A DNA stretch of 64,000 nt from an uncultured Mycoplasma sp. (GTDB lineage: Bacteria; Bacillota_I; Bacilli_A; Mycoplasmatales; Metamycoplasmataceae). Below are positions 10,980 to 22,811 of the stretch, piece by piece. Within the stretch, counting starts at the first letter, position 1. Each line of letters opens with the position of its first letter. The stretch covers positions 62,001 through 126,000 of the forward strand of contig CAMRBN010000003.1 in NCBI GenBank assembly GCA_947040455.1, given 5' to 3'. Below the pieces are notes generated by a model. That model made no database searches. It had not been told where the DNA came from and saw nothing but the letters and a program-made list of their open reading frames with translations. The translations under genes were made by a program, and so were the position numbers.

Positions 10980-13395
10980 ACTAATAAATAAAAACTTTGA
11001 ATTTTTAACTAAGGATGATTTAAATTTTAAAAACAAAAATCTAGTAATAGATTCAATCATGAAAATACATCACTCTATATCACAAGAGACTTATTCTAAT
11101 GCATTAAGTGAATTAAGAAAAATAGTTGAACTAATTTTAGGTCAATATTTAATACTTAATGGATATAAGGAAAATCAAATATCAAGTTTGTCTTTATTTG
11201 AGCGAGCTAAACTTATTCAAGACCAATATGGTTCTCAATTTAATGAACAAATAATGGACGCCATTCATATTGTAAGAAAATGAGGAAATAAAGATATTCA
11301 TAATTTCAATCAAAATTTTTTGAGCGAAATAATTGTGGCACTTAAATCAACAAGAGAAATTATTTGATATTGTTTTGGAGATAAATCCGACTTAAATAGA
11401 TTTGATGAGAAAATATATTATGCACAAGGAAATTTCGAAAAAATTAAACCCATCAATATAATAGAAGAAAATGAAAATAGTGCATATCAATCTTTAAATT
11501 CTAATCCCGATATATTAATACAAAAAAATAAATTAAAAGATTGAGTTTCATCAAATAAAATAATACTAATACCAATTTACCAAAGAGGATATACTTGGAC
11601 AGTTGATCACATAGAGACTTTGTTTAAAGACATAGTAAACAGGAATGAAGATGGATCTTCTCATTACTTTGGAATAATTGCGGGAAAAACGATAATAGGT
11701 TCTAATTTAATGGGTAAAGAGAAAATAAAAATTATTGATGGTCAACAAAGATTAACAACTTCTTTTTTATTTTTTTGCGCAATAAGAGATGTTATGTTAG
11801 AAAGAGGTTTGGAAGATATAAATAACGAAAGAATTTTATCAAATATTTTAAAAACTAATTCTAAAGAAAAAATTGAAGATTATTTTCAAAATCCAGGAGG
11901 AGATATTAATTTAAATGAAGCTTTTAGGAAAATATTAAGAGGAGAATTAAGTGAAATAAACAACCTTAATGCTAAAAGTGATTTTTATAAAAACTATAGT
12001 AAATTCAAAGAATTATTAAATAAAGAATTATTAAATAAAGAAGTATTAAACAACCCTGAAATTTGTTTTCCAAAATTAAGAGATCTGTTACATACTTTTT
12101 TAACTAAATTTGAATTAGGGACAATTTCTTTTGATAAAGACAATATCTCTAACAAAAAAGAAATGGAAATATTTGAAAATTTAAACTCTAAAGGTAAAGA
12201 ATTATCTGTAGAAGAATTGATTAAAAATTTTATATTTAATCTTTGCTCAGATAAACTCTTAGAACAATATGACGATAAAGAAATATCAAGAAATTATATT
12301 ATATATATTACTAATGAATTAAATAATGATAAATTGTCAATACAAGAATTTTACAAAACATTAGTGCATTATAATACAGGAGAAGAATTTAAAGACAATA
12401 AACAAACTCACTTATCAGAATTACAAAAAGCCATTTATAACTTATTTAATTTAAATTCAAAACAAGAAATTAGTAAATTAGAAAAATACAATGATTTATT
12501 ATTAAAGATTAAAAACTATGCAACTATTTTTTATGATGTTTCTGCTCAAAAGTGAAAAAAGATAATGCAGTGGATGGGTGTTGAAAAAATAATTAATCTT
12601 TGTAATGATAAAAATAAACAAAAATTGTTTGTAGGATTAACATATTTAATTTATGAGTTTTTAAGTAGAAATAAATTATATGATATTAATACTAATTTGA
12701 CTGAAACTATAAAAAAAGATATAAAGAAAATTTACTTAATACTAATGAAAGCAATTATAAAAAATTCAATAGTTACAGGTCAAGGAGATTCATCTTTCAA
12801 AAGATTGATATTAAAATCAATATACACTGTTAGACAAGAGTTTTTAAAAGATGAAAATATAACAATTAACATAATGAGTTCAATGCTAAAAAATAAAATT
12901 AATACAACATTAAATACAGATCAAGCATTCAAGATTTCGCTTACAGCAAATCACAAGGCTTCTAAATCCATTATATGACTTTTGGTATTGACAGAATGGG
13001 AAATGAGCGATAAAATAAATTCTGGTCAAGCACTTTACTATGATTCCCCAAGCATAGAACACATTCTTCCGCAAAATACCAATTATTGAATGGAAGAAAC
13101 GAAATTTAAACCTGAATATAATGAATCAGAATTTTTAGAAAAAAAAGATAGATATTTAGAAAAAATAGGTAATTATTTTGTCATTAACAGACCTAAAAAT
13201 TCATCTGCCAGTAATAAAATTTTTTCAGAAAAGAAAATAATATATAAAGCAAATACATCACCTTTATACAATAATTCCCATGATATTGATATTGATATTT
13301 CTAGAAAAAATAAATGAGATTTCTCAGATATTGAAAAACGCACTGAAAAATTAATAAATTATATTTGCGAAAATGTTATAAGAGATAATAACTAA
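10972..13395 (+). CDS. DUF4145-like + DUF262 + DUF1524 protein (GmrSD/SspE-like nuclease)
   Basis: An 807-aa protein with three regions. Residues about 20-125 resemble DUF4145 (ALSELRKIVELILGQYLI, then IVRKWGNKDIHN), a domain often attached to restriction subunits. From about residue 190 comes a DUF262/ParB-like NTPase part with IPIYQRGYTW and KIIDGQQRLTTSF (about residues 198-260). Near residue 693 comes the DUF1524 HNH nuclease: SIEHILPQN, then KIGNYFVINRPKNSSASN and a downstream Lys/Tyr motif. DUF262-DUF1524 proteins include GmrSD and BrxU, which cut modified DNA using NTP, and SspE, which senses phosphorothioate DNA. Its operon partner is a phase-variable methyltransferase. It has several UGA Trp codons and no internal stop. 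Confidence 0.88.
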
Positions 13396-13441
13396 AATTT
13401 GACTTATATGTTAAAAAATAAACCTTAGATAAATTAAATAT

Positions 13442-15127
13442 TTATTTTTTGTGTTTAATATTGTAATCTATTAATTGTTCATCATTTACAACTGAAGGAG
13501 ATTCTGACATAACATCAATTCCGTTGGCGTTTTTCGGAAAGGCAATAACATCTCTGATTGATTTAGATTTTGATAAAATCATTAAGATTCGATCAACACC
13601 AAAAGAAATTCCTCCGTGTGGTGGAGCCCCATATTTAAATGCTTCTAAAAAGAAGCCAAACTGCGACATAATTTGTTCGTCTGATAGTTGAAGTGTTTGG
13701 AAAATTTTGGTTTGCAATTCACGATCATTAATTCTAATTGAACCCGAAGATAATTCATAACCATTTAAAACTAGGTCATATGCTCTTGCGTTTACTTTCA
13801 ATGGTTCTTTATCCAAATACTTTAAAGTTTCACTTGTAGGGTGTGTAAATGGATGGTGCATTGAAGATATACGACCTTCTACTTCTTCAAACAAAGGTCA
13901 ATCAACAATTCACACAAATTTATATTCATCATCGTTTGCATAGGTAAACAATTCGTTAGCTTTAGTTCTAATAGCACCTAATGATTGATTAGCATTTTCT
14001 AATTTATTAGCAACAAAGATTAATGTTGAATTGGTTATTTTAAATTGTTTAATAACTTCATTCAATTCATTAGCAATAATAGTGTTTAAATTATTATCAT
14101 TAAATTTCCCATCAGTAATTTTAATCGCAATAATTTTTTCTGCCTTATTTTTAAGAGCGATTTCTTCAAGTACTTTAATTTCTTTTGAAGATAATGGGTG
14201 CTCAAAGTTAAGCATTTTGACAGATTCTTTTTGGAAGATTTCTGATTTGACATTTTTAAAGATACCTGATACTTCTAAAAGTTTTAAATCAAATCGTAAA
14301 TCTGGTTTGTCGCAACCATAAGTATTCATCGCATGTTGAAAAGTCATTCTTTCAAATTTTGGGCTTAACTTATATCCAACAACACTCATAATTTCAATTC
14401 AAAGATTTTCCATTACTGAAAATAGTTCTTCTTCATCGATAAAAGACATTTCCACATCAAGTTGAGTAAATTCTGGTTGACGATCTTTCCGCATATCTTC
14501 ATCACGAAACGCTCTAGCTACTTGAAAATATCTTTCAAATCCTGAAATCATCAACAGTTGTTTATATAATTGTGGTGATTGAGGAAGGGCAAAAAATTTA
14601 CCATCATTTCTCGTTGGAACTAAAAAGTCTCTTGCACCTTCTGGAGTTGATTTAGAAAGTACAGGAGTTTCGATTTCTAAAAACCCATTGTCATCAAAAA
14701 AGTTTCTAGCCGCTCTTAAAACTTTATGCCTTAGCAATAAGTTTGCATACATTTTCGGTCTTCGCAAATCTAAATATCTGTGTTTTAATCTTGTGTCTTC
14801 TTTGGCATTTAAATCATCTTTAATTTCAAAAGGTAATTCATCAGATTTACTTAAAATTTCATAACTTGTAATATTGATTTCATAATTACCCGTTGGTAAA
14901 TTAGGGTTAGGAGATTTACGCTTAACAATAGTTCCAATAACTTGTAAAACTGATTCTTTACTAAAGTCAATTTTGTTAGGAAAAACCAGTTGAACAAATC
15001 CAGTTCTATCTCTAAAATCGACAAAAGAAATTTGGCCCATTTTTCTAATATTAGAAACTCATCCATAGAGAGTGACGGAATCATTTTCTTTTAATTTTAA
15101 TATATCTATATTATTTATTTTTTTCAT
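13442..15127 (-). CDS. aspS: Aspartyl-tRNA synthetase
   Basis: A 561-aa bacterial-type class II enzyme charging tRNA-Asp. The N-terminal OB fold reads VTLYGWVSNIRKMGQISFVDFRDRTG. Motif 2 is in YFQVARAFRDEDMRKDRQPEFTQLD, and the flipping-loop/QSPQ segment is FALPQSPQLYKQLLM. A bacterial insertion domain follows, then motif 3 (GGISFGVDRILMIL) and a C-terminal IRDVIAFPK. The start overlaps the 3' end of hisS by 17 bp, so hisS-aspS form an operon. UGA is used for Trp, including GWVSN. Confidence 0.95.
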
Positions 15128-16385
15128 TTTTAATTCCTTCTAAAATGACATTCATGACTTGGTTATTTTCAACTTCAATTTTAACATTTTTAATTATATT
15201 TTTGATAGTTATTAGTTTGTTTGATGGATTTTCAAATAGTTCATAATAAACTATTTGTTTTGCTCCAAAAAGATTAGCATCAGCAAAAATCTTTTTTTGT
15301 TTTAAAAATTTCTTGTTAAAATCAACAATGATATTTTGTTTTCTTAACTCACAAATAACGGGAAATAGCGTTGCAAATTCTTCTTGATTATTAATCATAA
15401 AATAAACATCAACCTCATCTTCTTCAATATCAGCACTATCTTTTAAAATTTCGAAAAATCTTTCCACACCAACTCCGAAACCAACACCAACGATATCTTG
15501 ACCTGAATTTTGAATTAAATTATCATAACACCCACCGCCTATGATAGTCGATTTAGTTCCTAATGATTTTGAATCAGATTCAAATTCAAAAACAACATTG
15601 GTATAATAATCAAGTCCTCTTACTAACACGGGATCCACTTCATACTTAATTCCAAAACTTTTTAATAATGATAAAAGTTCTTCAAAAGATTTTCTAGACT
15701 CTTTTGAAAGAAAATCATTAATTTTGGGAGCATTTAAAACAACTGCTTTTTTAGAATCAATTTTGTCATCTAAAATTCGCAAGGGATTACTATCAATTCT
15801 TGAAATTGATAAGTTAGAAAGTTCTTTTTGATTTTTGGAAAAATAACTGGATAATTCTTTGGTAAAAGCGATTCTCTCTTCTTTTGTACCAATATTATTG
15901 ATTTTTAAAGTTCAATCATTTATTTTTAAGACTGTTAAAAATTGTTCAGCAAGTTTGATAATTTCAATTGTGGAATAAATATGGTTATCACCAACAAGTT
16001 CAGCGCCAATTTGGTAAAACTGTCTCATTCTTCCTTTTTGAGGTTTTTCATACCTAAACATTGGTCCAATGTAAAAAAGTTTATTAAACTTCTTATCCAT
16101 TAAAAGCTTGTTTTCCACCATTGCACGAGCAACAGGGGCTGTTCCTTCGGGTCTTAAGGCCAATTCTCTATTTGATAAATCTTTAAATGAATAAAGTTCT
16201 TTAACAATAATATCACTTGTTTCTCCTGAAGTATCCTTAAATAAAGATAGTGATTCAAAAATTGGTGTAGTTATCTTTTGAAAATTATATGATTTTGCAA
16301 GCGATTCAAAGGAATTGAAAATCAATGAATAAATTTTTTGATCATTTCCATATATATCTTTTGTTCCCTTTGGTCTTTGTATCAT
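15111..16385 (-). CDS. hisS: Histidyl-tRNA synthetase
   Basis: A 424-aa class II enzyme charging tRNA-His. Visible: MIQRPKGTKDIYGND at the N-terminus, LALRPEGTAPVARAM, motif 2 in FYIGPMFRYEKPQKGRMRQFYQIGAE, HisA-type DPVLVRGLDYYTNVVFEF, and motif 3 GFGVGVERFF. A longer frame extends upstream to 16433 but would cross the secDF terminator, so I chose the second of two adjacent ATGs (16385), 6 nt after GAAAGG; 16388 is the alternative. A tRNA-His gene lies 4 kb upstream. Confidence 0.94.
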
Positions 16386-16397
16386 CATATTCCTTTC

Positions 16398-16424
16398 AAA
16401 AAATAAAAACCCACTTGGGGTTTT
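16398..16424 (-). terminator. Intrinsic terminator after secDF, just upstream of hisS
   Basis: On the minus strand AAAACCC and GGGTTTT form a 7-bp stem with a 5-nt loop, followed by a T-rich run (TATTTTTT). It sits only about 13 nt before the hisS start. It could also act as an attenuator for hisS-aspS, but no T-box elements are visible. Confidence 0.75.
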
Positions 16425-16479
16425 CATTTTCAATAATTAATCCCTTATGTAAATTAATTTTATCAAATAAATATTTGTT

Positions 16480-18975
16480 TTATTTAATATCATTAATACC
16501 TAAGAAAATTTGTTCTTGAATATTTTGTGTTTCTCAGTAATTATTAAGAATTTTTTCTCTTTTTCTTCGACTTTTGAAAGCTTTAAAAACAGTGAATAAA
16601 TAAGGCAATATTACTGTTGATATCACTAATGACATTAATATAAAAATCATTAGTGGTATTGTGAAAAATATATTTTGGGCACCTGGAAATATTGTAAATA
16701 ATAATAAAGTAATCATTAATATACCATTAGAAATTAATAATCTTTTAAAAGAATCTTTAACAACTAAATCAGTTATTCCAGTTAACTCCGCTTTTGTTAA
16801 CTCTTCTGTTTTTTTATTCTTCAATTTTTCTTTAATTCTAAACAAGATAGATAGATTATTTGATACAGCAATTAAAATAGCTGATGATAATCCAAAGATA
16901 AAGAATGTATTGAATGTAAAGATTTGGAATGTGAATAATACTATAAATAAAATGATTGCTGCAATTAGTGAGAAGAACATTGTCAATGCATATGATCAAT
17001 CTGTTTTAATTAGCACAAAGATAGTCATAATTATTATTGTAGCCAAGGCAATATACATTACATGTAAGATTGATTGGTTTGCATCTTCTGCCAAAATCGA
17101 ATAATTTATTAAAAATAGTCCTTGATTACGCAATTCCAAGATTTTTTGATCATCAATTATTTTATTGGTAAATACTTCTAAAACATATGGTTTTGGTGAA
17201 TTTTCTGTTTTATCAGCTAATTTTAATGTTATTTCATTACTAGCAATGCCAAGTTCTTCTTGTAGGATATCTGCAAAATGTTTAGCTTGTATTTCACTCA
17301 TAGAATTTGTTGATTTTAAAACAGTAGGATTAGTTAAGGCTCCATTAGAATGAAAACCATGTACTCAACTAGAACCCAAAAGACTAAATGTTGTAAATAA
17401 TGTTGCTCCTACAACAGCGAAAATTCCTAAGAATAAAGCTGATGCTTTTTTACAAATTCCTACTTTTCTTGAATTTGAAGTTGAAGTATCAATTATCAAC
17501 GTTTGTTCCAAAGGATTGATTTGTTTTTTTTCCAAATCCATTTTTAAATTAATTGATTTTATTTTTGATTTATTTCTTTTTTTGTAAATACCAAATAAAT
17601 AAATTTTATCATCAAATACTTTTGTACCTAATATCAAATTTGTCAAAATTCTAATTAATGCAAGCATAACTATCGATATAAAAATTGACATAATTAGTAC
17701 CAAAGCAGAAAAGGTTCCTAAATATAAAGATCCGGCAACATAAATTATAGTTGAGGTTAACACAAGGGCCATTGCTTTAGCGATCGAAGAGGAGATGGTT
17801 AGTTTGTCGGCTTTTTTCAAAGATTTTTGCAAACCATTTCCAAGCTTTAATTCTTTTTTAAATCTTTCGAAAAAGACAATATTGAAATCTAATCCGATTC
17901 CTACCGCAAGCATTAAGGCGGCAATTGCTTCTGCTGAATAATCACCTCTAAATACAGTTATCATTAATAGACCAAGAAATATCAAAAAGGCAGCACATAT
18001 TGTTGACAAAGCACCTAATAACCCATAATTAATAATTAAAAATATGGCAATAAAAGAAAATGCCACAATTGCTGCAATCATTAAAAATTGTGAAGCATTA
18101 TTTCCAAATGTCGGAGAAATAAAGTTGTATGCTTGTATATTCAATAAATATGGTGATACTGAAAAGTCAAGATTATAGAAAATCTCTTCTTTTTGTTGCT
18201 TTGTGATTTTTGGAGCAAAAGCAAAATCTAAATTTAATGAAGTAGAAAATACTCCATCTTCAGGAGCGGTATTTTTTGATATCAAGTAATCTGTAGCATC
18301 AAATCCTCCAAAAGATTCGGTTTTTAAAATCGCTTTAGGACCATTTTCTACATCTTCTGTTATTCCGTTAATATACAAAAACTTATAAGGGTCTTTGTTC
18401 ACTTCTGCAGATGTTCATTCATTATTATATTCAGCGACAGCTAATTTCATCAATCCTGATAAATTTTTTCAAACCAAAATATTTTCTTTTGAATATGAAG
18501 GAGTTTTTAAATCCAAAGATATTGAATCATTTGTCATAGTTGCATTACTAAAATTAAAACTCAATTCTTTTGGTTTGCCATTTAATCCTAAGCTTTGTGT
18601 AGTTACAGTTGTTTTATCTTTACTTGAAATAAATGATTTGAAAAAGTTCATTTGTTCATTTGTATCAACGTTAGTTCCGGTAATTGTTAAAAAATCATTG
18701 GAATTTAATGTAACCGCATAACTAGAATCACTTGGAAGACTCAGTTTTAACCTTTGTTCAACTTGTCTCTTAATAACTTCAGGAGTATCATCAAGATCAG
18801 TTATCTTAAGAACTACTTCTGCTCCTGATTTATAATTTATTGTTGGTTTGTTGTTTGTTACACCATAAACTGAACCTAGAGCAATACCAAGCGTCATAGA
18901 AACCAAAGAAATAGATGAAATAGCTCATCTTTTTCAATTAGATAATTTGAAAATTTTCTTAACCTTGTTAAACAT
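16480..18975 (-). CDS. secDF: Protein translocase subunit SecDF (fused)
   Basis: An 831-aa fused SecD-SecF protein that uses the proton gradient to assist Sec export. It starts with a cytoplasmic MFNKVKKIFKLSNWKRW and a first membrane helix. The SecD periplasmic region includes NYKSGAEVVLKI and DDTPEVIKRQVEQRL. The SecD helices contain the conserved ALMLAVGIGLDFNIVFFERFKKEL. The SecF half follows, with five more helices and the conserved ITDLVVKDSFKRLL segment. In-frame UGA codons code for Trp. It lies downstream of ruvAB on the same strand. Confidence 0.9.
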
Positions 18976-19004
18976 AATATAAATTATACTAAAAAGTTAT
19001 TAAA

Positions 19005-19979
19005 TTATTTAATTTTAGAAGTATTGATATTATAAGTAAGTAAATATTTACAACCTTCAGAAGTCATCTTTCTGCCTCTTGATGTTTTTGATATCAATTT
19101 AAGAGACAAAAGAGATGCTTCAATATCATTGACAATAACTTCTTTTGATTCATTTAAAATACTGACTATTGCATCTAAAGATACTGGTTTCATATTAAAA
19201 ACTTCTTCTAATATCTTCATGTATTCAATATGAAGAATATTCAATCCATATTTAAATAAAGAAAGATAATCAAATGTTTTAAAGATTATTTTGTCAGTAA
19301 TAATACCTTCGTTGTAAAAATATGCAAAATCAATAATTCTTTTCAAAAGTCTATTTGCGATTCTTGGAGTTCCATTTGAATAAGTAGCGATTTTTATTGC
19401 TTGTTCTTTTGTTATTTTGCAATTTAACAATTTTGAAGAATTAATAATAATTTGCGACAATTCTTGTTCGCTATATTTTTCTAATTTTGATAAAATTCCA
19501 AAACGATCTTTAATTGGTTGACTTATTTTGGAAATATTAGTTGTTGCTCCAATTAAAGTAAAATCTTGAATTTTCATTCGAATTATTTTTTTGTCTCCTT
19601 CGGGTCCTATTGAAATATCAATCACACTATCTTCAAGCGCTGAATATATTAATTCTTCCAAATTTTTATGAATACTATGAATTTCATCAATAAAAATAAT
19701 GTCCCCTTTATTAATATTTGCAAAAATTGCCAAAATATCTGAACGCAATACTAATAAAGATCCTTGCACAAAAACTATTTGGCGATTAGAATATATTGAT
19801 ATTAATTCCGCCAAAGTTGTTTTTCCTAAACCCGGAGAACCATAAAACAACATATGGTCAGGATATTTTTTTTGCTCTTCAGCTGATTTAATCATAACTT
19901 TTAATGTTTGTACAAGTTTCTTTTGACCAATAAATCCAGAAAAACTATGAGGTCTGAGTGATTTTTTTGTGTTGTTCAT
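19005..19979 (-). CDS. ruvB: Holliday junction branch migration helicase RuvB
   Basis: A 324-aa AAA+ motor. It starts MNNTKKSLRPHSFSGFIGQK, then Walker A (MLFYGSPGLGKTTLAEL), Walker B (IIFIDEIHSIHKN), sensor 1 (FTLIGATTNISKIS) and the arginine-finger region RFGILSKLEKY. The C-terminal winged helix is shorter and less conserved than in E. coli but has TSRGRKMTSEGCKYL in the expected place. It overlaps ruvA by 35 bp. Confidence 0.95.
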   Translation of the reverse strand: MNNTKKSLRPHSFSGFIGQKKLVQTLKVMIKSAEEQKKYPDHMLFYGSPGLGKTTLAELISIYSNRQIVFVQGSLLVLRSDILAIFANINKGDIIFIDEIHSIHKNLEELIYSALEDSVIDISIGPEGDKKIIRMKIQDFTLIGATTNISKISQPIKDRFGILSKLEKYSEQELSQIIINSSKLLNCKITKEQAIKIATYSNGTPRIANRLLKRIIDFAYFYNEGIITDKIIFKTFDYLSLFKYGLNILHIEYMKILEEVFNMKPVSLDAIVSILNESKEVIVNDIEASLLSLKLISKTSRGRKMTSEGCKYLLTYNINTSKIK

Positions 19980-20526
19980 TCGAGATTACTTTAATCGCTT
20001 GTTCCACCATATCTTCAATAGGTGAATTAATGTCGATGTTATTTAATGCAAGAGATATTTGTTTTTTTGTAAAACCGAGAACTTTTAAAGCATCTACTAA
20101 GTCACCCTCATTTTTATTAACTGGATTTTTCGCAAGAATGTTGTTGTATTTAGATTGAAATTCAAAAACTAATTGCTTGGCTGACCTTTGGCCAAGATGA
20201 GGCATTTGCGCCAATCTTTCTCAATCTCCTAATGCAATTAAATCTAATGCAATTTTTCATCCTTCATTTAAAATTGCAATTCCGGTTTTAGGACCAATTC
20301 CTTGAATTGATAAGAGATCTTCAAAAAATAATCTTTCTTTAAATTCTTTAAAACCATAATATGCATCTATATAATCATTTTTATGATGATACATAAATAC
20401 TTTTTGAAATTTATCTAATTCAAACCTCTCTATTTCTGGTGCATAAACTACAAATCCTGTATAGTTTGATTCAAACAAAAAATAATTTTTAGCAACGGAA
20501 ACTATCTTTCCTAATTTATATAACAT
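19945..20526 (-). CDS. ruvA: Holliday junction DNA-binding protein RuvA
   Basis: A 193-aa protein partnering RuvB. Domain I (OB fold) begins MLYKLGKIVSVAKNYFLFES. Domain II has the helix-hairpin-helix motifs LLSIQGIGPKTGIAILNEGW and LAQMPHLGQRSAKQLVFEF, in line with the family's GVGKKTAERL. Domain III, which contacts RuvB, is ALKVLGFTKKQISLAL. A UGA encodes the Trp after ILNEG. Confidence 0.94.
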
Positions 20527-20628
20527 ATTTCTTCCTCCATATATATATGTTCAAAAATAGATAATTTTTAAAAAATAACAATATTTTAATAATATAAGTT
20601 ATTTCTTGGCAAAAAAAGCAAAAAAAAA

Positions 20629-20705
20629 TGGGGTAGATAACGGGATTCGAACCCGCGCATAACGGCACCACAAGCCGCAGTGTTAACCGCTTCACCATAT
20701 CTACC
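20629..20705 (-). tRNA. tRNA-His (GTG)
   Basis: Read on the minus strand, GTAGATA pairs with TATCTAC as acceptor stem. The anticodon loop holds GTG (GGCTTGTGGTGCC), the T arm has the standard GGTTCGAATCC, and CCA is encoded. The extra 5' G (G-1) opposite the discriminator C73 is the identity mark of tRNA-His. It stands upstream of ruvA. Confidence 0.96.
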
Positions 20706-20737
20706 ATGATATGTTTAATAAATATTATACTAAAAGA

Positions 20738-21040
20738 TTAGTGTCTTCCTTGATAATTCATTAAAATATTATAAGGTTTTAAATCAAACAAAATAACAAT
20801 TGTTTCAATAATATACTTTTTAATTAAATTCATTGTGATAAAAAGGTCTAAATTTTTCGTAATTGTAAAATTAAAAGATATTTTAACGTTTTTCCCTTTT
20901 CTAACAATAATGATTTCTGGTTCTCCCTGTACTTTCACTCCTTTTACCTTGGATGACATTAAATTAACAATATCTAAAAAAACTTTTTTATGAATATTAG
21001 TAGTTTGGTTGATATTGTTTTTAATATTGATATATTCCAT
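20738..21040 (-). CDS. Small Asp23/YqhY-like protein downstream of efp
   Basis: A 100-aa protein (MEYINIKNNINQTTNIHKKVF) whose start overlaps the efp stop (TAATG). The KVFLDIVNLMSSKVKGVKV segment and the following beta-strand pattern (VKISFNFTITKNLDLFI) resemble Asp23-family proteins, which sit near efp in Firmicutes (YqhY). The C-terminus is divergent. The assignment rests on position and weak pattern; call it a conserved mycoplasma protein of unknown role. Confidence 0.6.
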   Translation of the reverse strand: MEYINIKNNINQTTNIHKKVFLDIVNLMSSKVKGVKVQGEPEIIIVRKGKNVKISFNFTITKNLDLFITMNLIKKYIIETIVILFDLKPYNILMNYQGRH

Positions 21041-21603
21041 TATTTTTTACCTTTTCCAACGTATTTCCCGGTTTCAGTGGCAACAGTAATAACTTCGCCC
21101 TCTTTAATAAACATTGGTACCTCAATTTCAAATCCAGTAACTAAAGTTACTTTCTTTTGAGGGTTTGTGGTTGTATTTCCCTTAACTGCATCAGCAGCTT
21201 CAATAACTTCAAGATCAATATTTAGTGGGATTTCTAAATCTAAAATTTCTGATTCAAATTTACGAACTTTAACTTCAGTTCCTTCATTTAAAAAATTAAG
21301 TTCTCATTTTAGTTTTTCAGAACTTAATTCAATTTGTTCGAAGGTTTCATTGTCCATTAAAACACAATTGATACCATCATTATAAAGAAAGTTCATTGCT
21401 ACTCTTTCAATATGAGCTTTTTTAACTTTATCTCCACCAGTAAAAGATTTAATTACTGTTGAATTACTACGTAAATCTTTTACTTTTGCTTTAACATTAG
21501 CTTGACCTCTTCCTTGTTTAGAATGAGATGCTTCAAGCACAATATATAAACTACCATCCATTTGGAAGGTAATTCCTGGTTTAAAATCATTAACACTAAT
21601 CAT
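21040..21603 (-). CDS. efp: Elongation factor P
   Basis: A 187-aa EF-P, which relieves ribosome stalling at polyproline. It starts MISVNDFKPGITFQMDG. The loop that reaches the peptidyl-transferase centre reads KQGRGQA, so the tip residue is Arg32 rather than the usual Lys; no modifying enzyme such as EarP, EpmA or YmfI is seen in the window. Domains II and III follow (ERVAMNFLYNDG, then GFEIEVPMFIKEGEVITVATETGKYVGK). The window also encodes a proline-repeat lipoprotein that could depend on it (inference). Confidence 0.95.
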
Positions 21604-21615
21604 AAATTATCCTTT

Positions 21616-22656
21616 TTATTTTCTTGAGAGAACTAAGTGACCCGAATCAGTAACTAATACATCATCTTCAATTCTTGCTCCACCAAGATTTTCGATATAA
21701 ATACCTGGTTCAATAGTAATAACCATTCCTGGTTCTAAAATCATTGGCATTTTAGATGAAACACTTGGTATTTCATGAACATCAATTCCCAAACCATGTC
21801 CTGTGCTATGGATAAAATGATTTCCATAACCCATTTCAGTAATATATTGTCTACAAATATCATCAAGTTCTTTAGAACTAATTCCTGGCCTAACTGCTTC
21901 ACGGCCTCTTCTTGCAGCTTCTTCAACAATCTTAAGGATTTCTACAAGTTTTTGATCAACTACTGTTGCTTCTGATTTTTTATAAATCAAAGTTCTAGTA
22001 ATATCAGATGCATATCCTTTGAAAAAACATCCAAAATCAACTTTCACAATGTCACCATCTTTTAACAATTTATTTGTTGGGTGATGATGCGGCATCGCTG
22101 AATTAGGACCAAAGGCCACAATTGATTCAAAAGATTCTTTATCAGCTCCCAATCTTTTCATCAAGTAATTTAATTTATTATCAAGTTCAATTTCTGAAAC
22201 ACCTTCCACAATAAAAGTTTGTAGTTTGTCAAAAGCTTCTAAAGAAATATTTACTGCTTTTTGAATTTTTGAAACTTCACTAGAATCTTTCAACATTCTC
22301 AATTCTTGACCCTTAATATTAATGATTATTGCATTAGGTAAAGTGTTTTTTAATCTATTATAATGAGTAACTTCTAAGTAATCACTTTCAATAGCTATTT
22401 TTCCAAAATTCTTAGCTTGAATAAAATTATTAAAAGATTCTCCTTCCAATAAAACAACTTCAACATTTTTGGCATTATTTTTAGCATATTCAAAATATCT
22501 TCCATCTACAAAAAGTGTTGCTTTATTTTTTTCTATTATAATATAACCTTCAGAAACCATTATTTCTGAAAATCATAATTTTGTTTGGTAAGATTTTGAA
22601 ATTATTGCATCTAATTCAAATTGAATAAAAAATTCATCTAAAACGCTTCTATTCAT
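21616..22656 (-). CDS. pepP: M24 Xaa-Pro aminopeptidase
   Basis: A 346-aa metallopeptidase removing N-terminal residues before proline. All five metal-ligand motifs are visible: VDFGCFFKGYASDITRT (two Asp), HSTGHGLGIDVHEIPSV (His), ITIEPGIYI (Glu) and GARIEDDVLVT (Glu). The N-terminal creatinase-like domain is short. The start at 22656 was chosen over an internal Met because the upstream residues are conserved in type and 12 codons include a UGA Trp (KLWFSEIM). It is 12 bp upstream of efp. Confidence 0.92.
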
Positions 22657-22658
22657 AA

Positions 22659-22811
22659 TTATTTTTTCTCCTTGTGAGTTGTGTGAGTGTTACATTTATG
22701 ACAATGTTTTTTAATCTCTAATTTCTCTACTTGATTTTTTTTGTTTCTTGTTGTGATGTAATTTTCCATTTTGCACTCATCACATCTCATTGTAATTCCA
22801 GTTGCAGCCAT
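22659..22811 (-). CDS. rpmG: 50S ribosomal protein L33
   Basis: A 50-aa protein starting [20 protein letters not shown]. Two CxxC pairs (CDEC and CHKC) form the zinc-binding L33 variant. The ATG follows GGAGACAAA. The stop is 3 bp before the pepP start, so rpmG-pepP-efp-Asp23-like are one leftward unit. Confidence 0.93.
   Translation of the reverse strand: MAATGITMRCDECKMENYITTRNKKNQVEKLEIKKHCHKCNTHTTHKEKK

Noticed and set aside
16388-16433. Longer hisS start and a T-box leader
   Set aside because: The extra codons cross the secDF terminator; no T-box sequence or specifier loop is visible.
20516-20707. 63-codon frame
   Set aside because: It lies across tRNA-His, which is certain.
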